Assembly (NCBI GenBank): GCA_041589175.1
Contig: JBFHWF010000053.1
Location: 1-16,620, forward strand
DNA: 16,620 nt
From: SZUA-229 sp041589175
GTDB taxonomy: Bacteria; Pseudomonadota; Gammaproteobacteria; SZUA-229
Reading direction: 5' to 3'
The position numbers were made by a program, and so were the translations under genes. The notes beneath the pieces were generated by a model, which made no database searches, was not told where the DNA came from, and saw only the letters and a program-made list of their open reading frames with translations. Of this stretch, positions 1 to 7,496 are shown one piece after another (the stretch's first letter is position 1; each line of letters opens with the position of its first letter).

Positions 1-305
1 ACTGCACCCGGCTTGCTGAGCCTCAGATTCAGCCAGGGAACATCGAATTCCGTCAGAACAATCTGAGCACAGCGCTCTGCCAGGGTTTCCACCAGTTGAA
101 ATTCGGACTGACCAACAAAATCGATCAGTCGCTTGGCGACAGCCTTATAGTCGAGGGTGTCATCAATATGATCGGTTTCGCCAGCGCGGCGAATATCTGT
201 GCCCATTTCCAGATCCAGGCTGACAATCTGACGGATTTCCCGCTCCCAGTCATAAATGCCAATCACGGTTTCGATACGCAGATCACGTATGTATACAATA
301 TCCAT
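1..305 (-). CDS. folB: Dihydroneopterin aldolase FolB, C-terminus cut by window edge
   Basis: FolB converts 7,8-dihydroneopterin to 6-hydroxymethyl-dihydropterin and glycolaldehyde in folate synthesis, in the cytoplasm. Read on the minus strand from ATG at 305-303, the product begins MDIVYIRDLRIETVIGIYDW and follows E. coli FolB closely: the IGIYDWERE block, the LDYKAVAKRL block with the active-site Tyr, the LVETLAERCA helix, and the LSKPGAV motif with the catalytic Lys right at the window edge. About 101 codons are visible of a family length near 118, so only the last dozen or so residues are missing. The gene is divergent from rpmB. I see no strong Shine-Dalgarno; GAGTG lies a few bases upstream of the ATG. 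The open frame on the opposite strand here is a shadow. Confidence 0.93.
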   Translation of the reverse strand, partial: MDIVYIRDLRIETVIGIYDWEREIRQIVSLDLEMGTDIRRAGETDHIDDTLDYKAVAKRLIDFVGQSEFQLVETLAERCAQIVLTEFDVPWLNLRLSKPGA

Positions 306-586
306 GGTCACTCTTTCACTCTTACATTATTATGTTAAATATCAAACGGTTATATGGTTGACGTGATGTTTTTTTCTGTCACACTATACCGCCAAGTGGT
401 GCCTCCTGCCAGCCATTCCCCGTACACAACGCAGAAAATTGGAGGAATCCAGATAAGGCGCTTGTTTCGGGGCTGTAAATCCGGTATTATCACGCCCCTT
501 TCGTATTTCCAGAGTTTGTCAGGTGATGGCGCAGGCTAAACACATGACGGGCTCTTACTAGATTAAAGTTTTGACTGGAGTCATCC
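306..586. other. Intergenic region between folB and rpmB
   Basis: This 281-base divergent spacer should hold the promoters of folB (leftward) and rpmB (rightward). I found no convincing -35/-10 pair for either. The nearest to rpmB is TTGTCA at 516-521, with no good -10 at 16-18 bp. A 61-codon open frame at 354-539 has no ribosome binding site and no recognisable motif, so I do not call it a gene. A weak 5-bp stem (469-473 with 494-498, 20-base loop) is the only structure seen. Confidence 0.5.
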
Positions 587-823
587 ATGGCTAGAGTATG
601 TCAGGTCACCGGTAAGAAGCCGATGACAGGTAACAATGTATCTCACGCGCACAACAAGACGCGTCGTCGCTTTTTGCCTAATCTGCACAATCACCGCTTC
701 TGGGTTGAGAGCGAAAACCGTTATGTAAAACTGCGTGTTTCGACCGCAGGCATGCGTATTATCGACAAGAAGGGCATTGACAGCGTGCTGTCTGAAATGC
801 GTGCCCGCGGCGAGAAAGTATAA
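587..823 (+). CDS. rpmB: 50S ribosomal protein L28
   Basis: L28 is a small basic protein of the large ribosomal subunit. The 78-residue product is full length for the family and shows its hallmarks: MARVCQVTGKKPMTGNNVSH at the N-terminus, the basic KTRRRF segment, RFWVESENRYVKLRVST, and a C-terminal helix ending in MRARGEKV. The start is set by GGAG at 577-580, six bases before the ATG. It is followed 11 bp later by rpmG, whose AAGGAG binding site overlaps the rpmB stop codon, so the two are co-transcribed as in most bacteria. The identification is secure. Confidence 0.98.
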   Translation: MARVCQVTGKKPMTGNNVSHAHNKTRRRFLPNLHNHRFWVESENRYVKLRVSTAGMRIIDKKGIDSVLSEMRARGEKV

Positions 824-834
824 GGAGCAGACCC

Positions 835-990
835 ATGCGCGAAAAGATTAGACTGGTTTCATCTGCAGGTACAGGTCACTTCTATACCACAGACAAAAAC
901 AAGAAGAACATGCCTGAAAAGATGGAGATCAAGAAATTTGATCCCGTTGTTCGCAAGTATGTGATCTACAAGGAAGCTAAAATCAAATAA
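835..990 (+). CDS. rpmG: 50S ribosomal protein L33, zinc-free form
   Basis: This 51-residue large-subunit protein starts MREKIRLVSSAGTGHFYTT and ends YVIYKEAKIK, which matches gammaproteobacterial L33. It contains no Cys residue, so it is the C-minus form that does not bind zinc; I infer that its expression does not depend on zinc supply. AAGGAG at 822-827 is a strong ribosome binding site placed across the rpmB stop. In E. coli the next gene is mutM; here mutM lies about 8.7 kb further on. Transcription should stop at the terminator at 1032-1055. Confidence 0.97.
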   Translation: MREKIRLVSSAGTGHFYTTDKNKKNMPEKMEIKKFDPVVRKYVIYKEAKIK

Positions 991-999
991 GCTTCCTGA

Positions 1000-1023
1000 C
1001 GCTCCCCGCCCAGCAGGGGAAGC
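1000..1023 (+). other. Stem-loop just after rpmG
   Basis: CCCC at 1003-1006 pairs with GGGG at 1016-1019 and the stem continues with flanking CGCT/AGCG, with one bulged base. No T-run follows. It lies between the rpmG stop and the terminator and may protect the 3' end of the rpmBG mRNA from exonucleases; that role is inferred. Confidence 0.4.
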
Positions 1024-1031
1024 GACTCAAG

Positions 1032-1055
1032 AGCCCGCCTAGCGCGGGTTTTTTT
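1032..1055 (+). terminator. Rho-independent terminator of rpmB-rpmG
   Basis: CCCGC (1034-1038) pairs with GCGGG (1044-1048) across a 5-base loop, extended by A/G-T pairs, and is followed by seven T residues (1049-1055). The stem is GC-rich, the T-tract is immediate, and it lies 40 bp after the last gene of the operon, so the call is firm. Confidence 0.9.
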
Positions 1056-1106
1056 GTGCCTGTCAAAATATTCCTGAAATACGCCACAAATTCACCTGCT
1101 TCATCA

Positions 1107-1134
1107 TTCAATTGTTGCCGCTATGGGCTATATT
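1107..1134 (+). promoter_or_regulatory. Possible promoter of the first EAL-HDOD gene
   Basis: TATATT at 1129-1134 resembles a -10 box (5 of 6 to TATAAT). The best -35 at 16 bp spacing is TTCAAT (1107-1112), which is poor. A start near 1141 would leave a leader of about 40 bases. The gene must have its own promoter because a terminator precedes it, but this exact site is weakly supported. Confidence 0.3.
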
Positions 1135-1180
1135 CAGTTAACCATCACTGCACAAAGATTAAATTAAGAATGGACGGGCA

Positions 1181-2398
1181 ATGGCCGAAATTTTTGTAGG
1201 GCGTCAACCGATCTATACACGCGACCTCGACGTGTATGCCTATGAACTTATGCCCCACATGACGGGCCATGAGGCAGGAAATAATGCAGCAGCAGATGAC
1301 AATCTTGCTGCAGACAAAGCGACTTCCCAGGTTATTATTAATTCCTTTATGGAAATCGGCATTGATAAACTGGTCGGTACAAAAATCGCATTTCTGACAC
1401 TCACTGAACACTTCCTGCAAAGCGACTATGAATTACCCTTGCCTGCTGAACGCGTTATCCTCAAAGTACCTGACTATATTAATGTCAGCAATGAAGTAAT
1501 CGACGGCGTTACTCGTCTAGCCGATAGCGGCTTTAAAATCGCACTGGACAACTATCTGCAGCATCCACATCTGCAAGCTCTTTCCAGCAAGGCCAGTGTC
1601 ATCGACATCAACATACAGGGTATGAAAACAGCGGAAATACGCGCTAATTTTAAAGTGCTAAAAAAGTTACACCCCGTCATTCTGGCCGATCACGTACGAA
1701 CTTACGATGAATATGAAAGCTGCCGCGATATTGGCCTGGATTATATTCAGGGATATTTTCTCAACCGGCCAAGAATTGTCAGTGGTGAGTCTCTCGACTC
1801 TAACCAGATGAGCGTCATCAATCTGTTATCAACGCTACATAACCCGGAAACAGATACCGATACTATTGTGGACGTCATCAGTAAAGATGTTGCCCTGAGT
1901 TACAAGCTACTACAGCTCATGAACTCTGCCTTCTTTTCTCGCTCGACAAAAATCGAATCCATACAGCATGCAACCGTCATGCTTGGCCGCAAGCAGTTAT
2001 GCACATGGGCATCGATGATGGTACTGAGCGGCATGGACAACAAGCCTCAGGAACAGGTTAGAATTTCGATGGTACGAGCTCGTAGCTGTGAATTGCTCGC
2101 GGAAAAGGCAGGCCTGAATCAGCCCGATATTTTTTTTACTGTTGGCATGTTTTCTTCACTCGATTTACTCCTCGATCGCAGCCTTGAGGAGCTAATCAGC
2201 CCATTACCGCTATCCGAAATTGTTATCGCTGCCCTACTCAACCGAGAGGGTGATGTGGGTGAAGCACTTAACTGTACACTCGCACAGGAACAGGGTGACT
2301 GGGTTAATATTCGCTTCGCAGACCTGCCACCCGAGACACTGACAGACATTAATATTGAGGCGATAAACTGGGCAGAGGACGTGCTCAATAGCATCTAG
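1181..2398 (+). CDS. Degenerate EAL plus HDOD signalling protein, copy 1
   Basis: This 405-residue cytoplasmic protein has an EAL-like domain (about residues 1-195) joined to an HDOD domain (about 200-390), the architecture of YuxH/CdgJ-type proteins. It opens with the family signature EIFVGRQPIYTRDLDVYAYE. Catalytic EAL residues are lost: the EAL triad reads E22-L-M, the metal-binding Asn region reads TLTE, the DDFGTG region reads ALDNYL, and the AEGVET region reads ADHVRT. QGYF and the following RP are kept. It is therefore unlikely to cleave c-di-GMP; family members act through protein contacts or as sensors. The HDOD part keeps the VALSYKLLQLMNSAFF and LGRKQLCTWASM blocks but is not an HD phosphodiesterase. 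A similar paralogue follows after 35 bp. The Shine-Dalgarno is weak (GGACGGG at 1172-1178). Confidence 0.88.
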   Translation: MAEIFVGRQPIYTRDLDVYAYELMPHMTGHEAGNNAAADDNLAADKATSQVIINSFMEIGIDKLVGTKIAFLTLTEHFLQSDYELPLPAERVILKVPDYINVSNEVIDGVTRLADSGFKIALDNYLQHPHLQALSSKASVIDINIQGMKTAEIRANFKVLKKLHPVILADHVRTYDEYESCRDIGLDYIQGYFLNRPRIVSGESLDSNQMSVINLLSTLHNPETDTDTIVDVISKDVALSYKLLQLMNSAFFSRSTKIESIQHATVMLGRKQLCTWASMMVLSGMDNKPQEQVRISMVRARSCELLAEKAGLNQPDIFFTVGMFSSLDLLLDRSLEELISPLPLSEIVIAALLNREGDVGEALNCTLAQEQGDWVNIRFADLPPETLTDINIEAINWAEDVLNSI

Positions 2399-2433
2399 GT
2401 TTAATTACTATCAAACACAGCACCTGAAAACAT

Positions 2434-3639
2434 ATGCAGGAAATATACGTTGGACGACAACCTATTTATAACAGCTCTCTCGGCATTTATGCATACGAGA
2501 TGTTATTTCGTTCCGGCCAACAGAATGACGCCAGCAATATAAAAAGCCAGGATGGCGCAACCTCTCAGGTTATTATCAATACCTTTCTTGATATGGGCCT
2601 CGACAACCTGGTCGGTAACGCCATGGCCTGCATCAATCTGAGTGAACGATTCCTCGCCAGCGAAGACTCCCTGCCAATTCCGGCAGAGCGTGTAATACTG
2701 GATATACATGCCAGCATCAATACCAATGCAGCAAGCCTGCAGGCGTTAAAGAAGCTAAAACAGGCGGGCTTCACGCTCGCGCTACAGGACATTCGCGACC
2801 TTCCATCATTTAACGAACTACTTAAAATAGCTGACATTGTTAAACTTAATATTCGCGAAAACTCTCAGAATGATCTGGCGGCCCGCATAAAAAGCCTGAA
2901 AAAATTTAACATCCGCCTGCTTGCCGACAAAGTTGAAACGCTGGATGAATATGACACATATGTTGACATGGGGTTTGACTATTTTCAGGGGTACTTTTTA
3001 AGCAAGCCACGAATTATTCGCGGCAAGACTCTGGAAAGCAATAAACTATCGGTTATGCAATTATTATCCACCCTGCATAATGCACGCGCGGACATCAGTG
3101 AAGTCGAAAACGCCATCAGCTCTGACCTGACACTTAGCTATAAACTCCTTAAACTAATCAACTCCGCATTCTTCAATCTACCGAGTGAAGTTGACTCCAT
3201 TAAACGCGCCGTAGTTTTCCTCGGTCGCCGCAAGCTCACCAGCTGGGCTTCAATGCTTGCACTTAGCAGTATGGGCGATCAGCCAACGGCACTGATTAAA
3301 ATCAGCATGGTTCGCGCCCGCGTCTGTGAACTCATAGCACAGCACTTTAAATTAAAAGATGAGGATCAGTTTTTTACAGCAGGAATGTTTTCGGCGCTTG
3401 ATATTTTAATGGAACGTTCGATCGAAACGCTGATCGAACCTTTGCCTCTGGCCGATGAAGTAAAACGTGGCATCCTTGAACACAAGGGAAATATCGGGGT
3501 ACTGGTTAAATGCAGCCAGTTACTGGAAACATCCGATGCAGATAATATTAATTTGAAGGGCATTAGCAAAGAAGCACTTTCCGCTCTTTACCTGCAGGCC
3601 GATCAGTGGGCAGAAGAAGTCACCCGCGCAATTAAATAA
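2434..3639 (+). CDS. Degenerate EAL plus HDOD signalling protein, copy 2
   Basis: At 401 residues this protein aligns with the preceding gene from end to end: same GRQPIY start, same ATSQVIIN, PAERVIL, QGYFL, LLSTLHN, SYKLL, NSAFF, ISMVRAR and FFTAGMFSALD blocks. It must be a tandem duplicate that has diverged widely. Its EAL half is slightly closer to the standard form (YEMLFR at the first motif and INLSERFL at the Asn motif), but the acidic metal ligands are also missing (ALQDIRD in place of a DDFG block, KLNI in place of KID), so catalysis is not expected. The HDOD domain covers about residues 195-385. No clear ribosome binding site precedes the ATG, which suggests coupling to or co-transcription with copy 1. 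It ends 2 bp from the convergent hydantoinase gene. Confidence 0.88.
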   Translation: MQEIYVGRQPIYNSSLGIYAYEMLFRSGQQNDASNIKSQDGATSQVIINTFLDMGLDNLVGNAMACINLSERFLASEDSLPIPAERVILDIHASINTNAASLQALKKLKQAGFTLALQDIRDLPSFNELLKIADIVKLNIRENSQNDLAARIKSLKKFNIRLLADKVETLDEYDTYVDMGFDYFQGYFLSKPRIIRGKTLESNKLSVMQLLSTLHNARADISEVENAISSDLTLSYKLLKLINSAFFNLPSEVDSIKRAVVFLGRRKLTSWASMLALSSMGDQPTALIKISMVRARVCELIAQHFKLKDEDQFFTAGMFSALDILMERSIETLIEPLPLADEVKRGILEHKGNIGVLVKCSQLLETSDADNINLKGISKEALSALYLQADQWAEEVTRAIK

Positions 3640-3641
3640 CT

Positions 3642-5681
3642 CTAGACTGACTGTTTCTGCAGGCAGAGATTCCCCACTTTATCGACCCGCGCAAGCCAGC
3701 CTTTGTCTATCAATGTCGTCGATACCTTTTCCAGCACCAGTGCCGGGCCTTGCAACTGGTAACCCGCGCCAAGTTGCTCACGTTGATAACAGCGTATCGG
3801 CTGATCATAACCATAGCATTGCACCTGCTGAATATCAGGCATTGCCACCTGTTGTTGAATCTCTGGCAACGCAAAAGGCGGCGCATGACCCGCAAGGCTT
3901 ACTCGTAAATTTACCAGCTCTATCTCGATATCAAGCGCGTGCCCATAACTTGCCCTGTGCCTGTCATGAAATGACTGCTGTACAGCTTTAAGCTCATCAT
4001 CATGTATTGTCTGCACATCGATATTCAGCGTAAAACTCTGTCCACGGTAGCGTAAATCCATCGAGCGCTGCACCCGCAGTTCATCATCTGCCAGTTCGGC
4101 ACGCATTTCTTCAAAGCCCTGCTGCTGTATCTGTAAAAAGGCCTGCTCAAGCTGCTGCGGATCCGCATCCTGTAGCAACTGAATACTCGTATGAGACAGT
4201 TCGCGTTTAGGGCTTGATACCAGCATACCCAGCGCCGAAAGCACACCGCCGTGAACTGGCACAATCGCACGCGTCATCGACATCGCCTCGGCAAGTGCAC
4301 AGACGTGCAGGCCGCCGGCCCCACCAAAGCAGGCCAGAGTAAACGCCTGTGGATCATACCCTCGCTGTACCGAGATGGTACGCAGTGCTCGTACCATATG
4401 TTCATTTGCAACCTCAATCACGCCCAGGGCAGCCTCCTCAATACTCACTCCCAGCGAGTCGGCGACTGGCTGCATGACATCTCTAGCTGCTTCAATATCC
4501 AGGCTCATACCCTTGCCGAGAAAGCCATCGGCGCGTAAGCGCCCAAGCAACAGGTTGGCATCGGTAACCGTGGGCTGCATACCCCCATTAGCGTAACAGG
4601 CTGGCCCGGGACTGGCCCCGGCGGACTCTGGCCCGACATTCAGCAAGCCACCGGCATCCAGCCATGCTATCGAACCACCCCCTGCGCCGATGGTGTGCAT
4701 ATCAACCATCGGCACTGCCACAGGAAAGCCTCCCAGTAATGCTTCCGTGGTGAGGCGTATACGCTCATCGATGAGCGCCACATCGGTGGAGGTTCCCCCC
4801 ATATCGAAGCTCAGCAGTCGCGTATTATCACTTAAAGCAGCCACATACTGCGCACCTTTGAGCCCCCCTGCCGGGCCGGATAACAGTAGACTCACCGCAT
4901 GCTGCCCTGCACGGGCAGCATCCACCGTGCCACCACTGCTCTGCATAACGGCCAGTGATACGGATGCTGCTGGGTCACCTGCAGATTCCAGTTGTTCCCC
5001 TGTGGCCACCCGCATATCGAGCTGTTGCTGTAAACGCTGCAGATACCCCTGCATTAACGGCCCGACATAGGCATTCAGGGTGGTTGCCATACCCCGCTCG
5101 TATTCCCGGTGCTCGGCCAGTACATCGCTGGAGCAACACACAAATAATTCGGGAAAACGCTGCTGAATGGCTATTTTTAATTGCTGCTCAGGTTGCGGAT
5201 CGAGAAACGAGAAAAGCAGGTTGATAGCCACTGCTTTGGGAGATAGCCCGGCAATCTCATCGAGCAGGCGCTCGATGTCCTGCGACTGTAATTCACGTAA
5301 ACGTCGACCTGTGGCATCTGTACGTGTATCCACACCAAGGCAGCATGATGCATCTACCAGAGGCAAACTCGGCCTGGGCATCAGCTCATATAACGCCCTA
5401 CGCGCCTGCCGACCGATAGTGAGCACATCGGTAAAGCCCTGGTTAGCCACATACAGCGTTTTAACACCCTTGCGCTCAAGCAGTGCATTAGTCGCAACCG
5501 TCGATCCATGCACCAGGTGCAGGCCCGCACAGGATACCTGCATTTCATCGATACCCTGCAGGATAGCGCGCTCTGGTGCATCAGGCGTAGACAGCACCTT
5601 ATGAATACGCACCTGCCTGCCATCAAAATATACAAAGTCGGTAAAGGTTCCGCCTGTGTCGACACCCAGCCAGTGCGCCAT
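3642..5681 (-). CDS. Hydantoinase/oxoprolinase A-subunit family protein
   Basis: The 679-residue product is full length for the HyuA family, cytoplasmic ATP-dependent enzymes that open cyclic amides (N-methylhydantoin, 5-oxoproline) or act in acetone carboxylase. The fold is an actin-like ATPase: the first phosphate loop is LGVDTGGTFTDFVYFDG, followed by VHGSTVATNALLERKG, then SGGTVDA, LLSGPAGG, FDMGGTSTDVAL (second phosphate loop), HTIGAGGGSIAW, GPESAGASPGPACY and CFGGAGGLHVCALAE. The start is set by GAGG (complement of 5686-5689), four bases from the ATG. No HyuB partner is next to it: downstream is a convergent gene 2 bp away, upstream the divergent ABC operon. Substrate cannot be told from sequence. 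Two 60-base lines sampled here have 60-63% GC, against about 45-52% in lines from genes on either side, which hints at transfer or different codon use. Confidence 0.85.
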   Translation of the reverse strand: MAHWLGVDTGGTFTDFVYFDGRQVRIHKVLSTPDAPERAILQGIDEMQVSCAGLHLVHGSTVATNALLERKGVKTLYVANQGFTDVLTIGRQARRALYELMPRPSLPLVDASCCLGVDTRTDATGRRLRELQSQDIERLLDEIAGLSPKAVAINLLFSFLDPQPEQQLKIAIQQRFPELFVCCSSDVLAEHREYERGMATTLNAYVGPLMQGYLQRLQQQLDMRVATGEQLESAGDPAASVSLAVMQSSGGTVDAARAGQHAVSLLLSGPAGGLKGAQYVAALSDNTRLLSFDMGGTSTDVALIDERIRLTTEALLGGFPVAVPMVDMHTIGAGGGSIAWLDAGGLLNVGPESAGASPGPACYANGGMQPTVTDANLLLGRLRADGFLGKGMSLDIEAARDVMQPVADSLGVSIEEAALGVIEVANEHMVRALRTISVQRGYDPQAFTLACFGGAGGLHVCALAEAMSMTRAIVPVHGGVLSALGMLVSSPKRELSHTSIQLLQDADPQQLEQAFLQIQQQGFEEMRAELADDELRVQRSMDLRYRGQSFTLNIDVQTIHDDELKAVQQSFHDRHRASYGHALDIEIELVNLRVSLAGHAPPFALPEIQQQVAMPDIQQVQCYGYDQPIRCYQREQLGAGYQLQGPALVLEKVSTTLIDKGWLARVDKVGNLCLQKQSV

Positions 5682-5791
5682 ATTGCCTCGTCGATATAAA
5701 GTAAATTCGCAGTCAGATGATACCGAATGTTAGCCTGCATGTGAAAAGCTTAACTTAAGCGTCTGGCAGTATTCTTCTAACCGTCAATTCC

Positions 5792-5800
5792 TGCTAGTAT
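5792..5800 (+). promoter_or_regulatory. Extended -10 promoter directly before the ABC operon
   Basis: TGC followed by TAGTAT (5795-5800) is an extended -10 element; the -35 at 17 bp (TTCTTC) is poor, as is usual for extended -10 promoters. The predicted start point lies about 7 bases later, at or within two bases of the ATG at 5809. The ATG has no Shine-Dalgarno (TTGCACC precedes it), which agrees with a leaderless or near-leaderless mRNA. Confidence 0.45.
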
Positions 5801-5808
5801 TTTGCACC

Positions 5809-6747
5809 ATGTCAGTATTACTCCAGGCACATCATTTACATCGTTATTACGCCGATAACCACGCCGTAAAAGATGTTTCTATTGAACTTAAGCAGGGTGA
5901 TATTCTGGCCCTGCTTGGCCCCAATGGCGCAGGCAAATCGAGCTGCATGCAAATGCTGGCGGGAACACTTGCACCCAGTGAGGGTGAAATCATTATCAAT
6001 GGCTATGATTTACTGGAGCAGCCACAACAGGCAAAACAGCATATCGGCTATCTGCCTGACCGACCTCCGGTTTATCCTGAATTAAGCGTCGATGAGTACC
6101 TCGACTACACGGCGAGACTCCGTGCAGTCAATAAAGCACAGGTAGTTACAGCTCGTGAAAAGGCAAAGCATAACTGCGGCCTTGAACAACAGGGCAGAAA
6201 ACTCATTGCGCATCTGTCGAAGGGCTACCTGCAACGTGTTGGGATTGCGCAGGCCATTATCCACGAGCCAGCCATTATTATCCTCGACGAACCCACTATA
6301 GGGCTCGACCCTAACCAGATGCGGGAAATACGCCAGCTAATTGCAGAGCTGGGTGAAAAGCACGGCATTATCCTGTCGACACATATTCTTCCAGAAGTCG
6401 ATGCGGTTTGTAATCGGGTACAGATCATAGCGGATGGCTGCTCGGTTTATAACCGCTCAATGGATGAATTACGCCAGCAAAGCCAGTTATCCTTACGTCT
6501 TGAGAAAACCCCGCAAAGCACTCTTATCGAGAGCCTTGACTATATTGAATCGGTTATCGAGCTTGCACCCGGGCACTTTCTACTATCTGGAAACCAGTTA
6601 CACCGGCATCAGAGCAAACTCAGTCAGTATTGCGTTGAACAGGGCTGGGGCCTGCTGGAAATGTCACCCGCACGAAATAATCTGGAACAGTTATTTGTGC
6701 ACTTTACCAGTCGCGATGGCAAGCAGTTCGATGAGGAGGCGGCATGA
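5809..6747 (+). CDS. ABC transporter ATP-binding protein, GldA-like
   Basis: This 312-residue ATPase powers an ABC-2 type exporter at the inner membrane. Walker A is GPNGAGKSS (residues 37-45), the signature is the variant LSKGYLQR (136-143), Walker B is IIIILDEPT (156-163) and the H-loop His is H192 in STHIL. The Q-loop position reads IGYLPD, Asp in place of Gln, a change that ABC-2 family ATPases tolerate. The C-terminal 100 residues form the regulatory extension common to this subfamily. It is the first gene of an operon with permease, GldG-like and DUF4340 genes, an arrangement found in many Proteobacteria that lack gliding; the transported substrate is not known. Its stop overlaps the permease start (ATGA). 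Confidence 0.9.
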   Translation: MSVLLQAHHLHRYYADNHAVKDVSIELKQGDILALLGPNGAGKSSCMQMLAGTLAPSEGEIIINGYDLLEQPQQAKQHIGYLPDRPPVYPELSVDEYLDYTARLRAVNKAQVVTAREKAKHNCGLEQQGRKLIAHLSKGYLQRVGIAQAIIHEPAIIILDEPTIGLDPNQMREIRQLIAELGEKHGIILSTHILPEVDAVCNRVQIIADGCSVYNRSMDELRQQSQLSLRLEKTPQSTLIESLDYIESVIELAPGHFLLSGNQLHRHQSKLSQYCVEQGWGLLEMSPARNNLEQLFVHFTSRDGKQFDEEAA

Positions 6748-7496
6748 TCCGAACGATTGCGGCACGAGAATTACGCAGTCTTTTTTTCTCACCCCTCGCC
6801 TGGATTATGCTTGGATTAATTCAGTTCATTCTGGCCTGGAGTTTTCTCGGTAATATCGATACGTTTTTCAGCTTACAGAGTGAACTGTTAAAAATTCGCA
6901 ATGCACCTGGCGTAACCGACCTGGTTGTTGCTCCACTGTTTGAGTTTGCACGCATCCTGATGTTAATGATTACGCCCCTTATCACCATGCGACTGATTAG
7001 TGAAGAGAGCCAGAGCGGCAGTATCCAGCTTTTGCTGTCATCACCCGCCAGTATGACTCAAATCATTCTGGGAAAATATGCCGGTGCTATGACATTTATG
7101 CTGTGCATTATAGGCCTGACCAGCCTGATGCCACTATCGCTTGGTTTTGCGACCCCGCTCGACTACGGCAAACTGCTTGCAGGAATACTGACACTCACAC
7201 TAAACACATCCGCATTCGTTGCTCTCGGACTGTTTATGTCGACGCTGACCCGACAACCCATAATCGCCGCAATCAGCAGCTCGGGTTTACTGATTTTTTT
7301 CTGGATTATGAATGCTGCCGGCACAACAGGTGCAGCGGATGCCAATATTTTCAATCAGCTATCATTCACCTACCATAGTCTGCAAATGCTGCGGGGTATT
7401 GTATATAGTGCCGACGTTATCTATTTTATTCTGTTCATCACTGGCTTCCTGATGCTCAGCATACGCCAACTCGAAAATCGGCGTGTGCAACCATGA
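6744..7496 (+). CDS. ABC-2 type permease, GldF-like
   Basis: The 250-residue protein is an integral membrane permease with about six hydrophobic helices: LFFSPLAWIMLGLIQFILAW near the N-terminus, a segment around residues 70-90, GAMTFMLCIIGLTSLMPLSL, a helix around 140-165, IIAAISSSGLLIFFWIM, and a final one near residues 225-240. RLISEESQSGSIQLLLSSP is the cytoplasmic coupling region typical of ABC-2 permeases of this group. It overlaps the ATPase gene and the next gene by ATGA, so the three should be made in fixed ratio. It has the short single-permease form rather than the longer fusion with the auxiliary domain. The pairing with a GldG-like gene is the main reason for the GldF-like name. 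Confidence 0.88.
   Translation: MIRTIAARELRSLFFSPLAWIMLGLIQFILAWSFLGNIDTFFSLQSELLKIRNAPGVTDLVVAPLFEFARILMLMITPLITMRLISEESQSGSIQLLLSSPASMTQIILGKYAGAMTFMLCIIGLTSLMPLSLGFATPLDYGKLLAGILTLTLNTSAFVALGLFMSTLTRQPIIAAISSSGLLIFFWIMNAAGTTGAADANIFNQLSFTYHSLQMLRGIVYSADVIYFILFITGFLMLSIRQLENRRVQP

Noticed and set aside
96..338. 80-codon plus-strand frame over folB
   Set aside because: It is antisense to a clear FolB sequence and has no family features.
354..539. 61-codon open frame between folB and rpmB
   Set aside because: No ribosome binding site, no recognisable motif, and it lies where two divergent promoters are needed.
4251..5604. Several plus-strand frames of 70-145 codons across the hydantoinase gene
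   Set aside because: GC-rich antisense strands give long open frames by chance; none shows a motif or a ribosome binding site.
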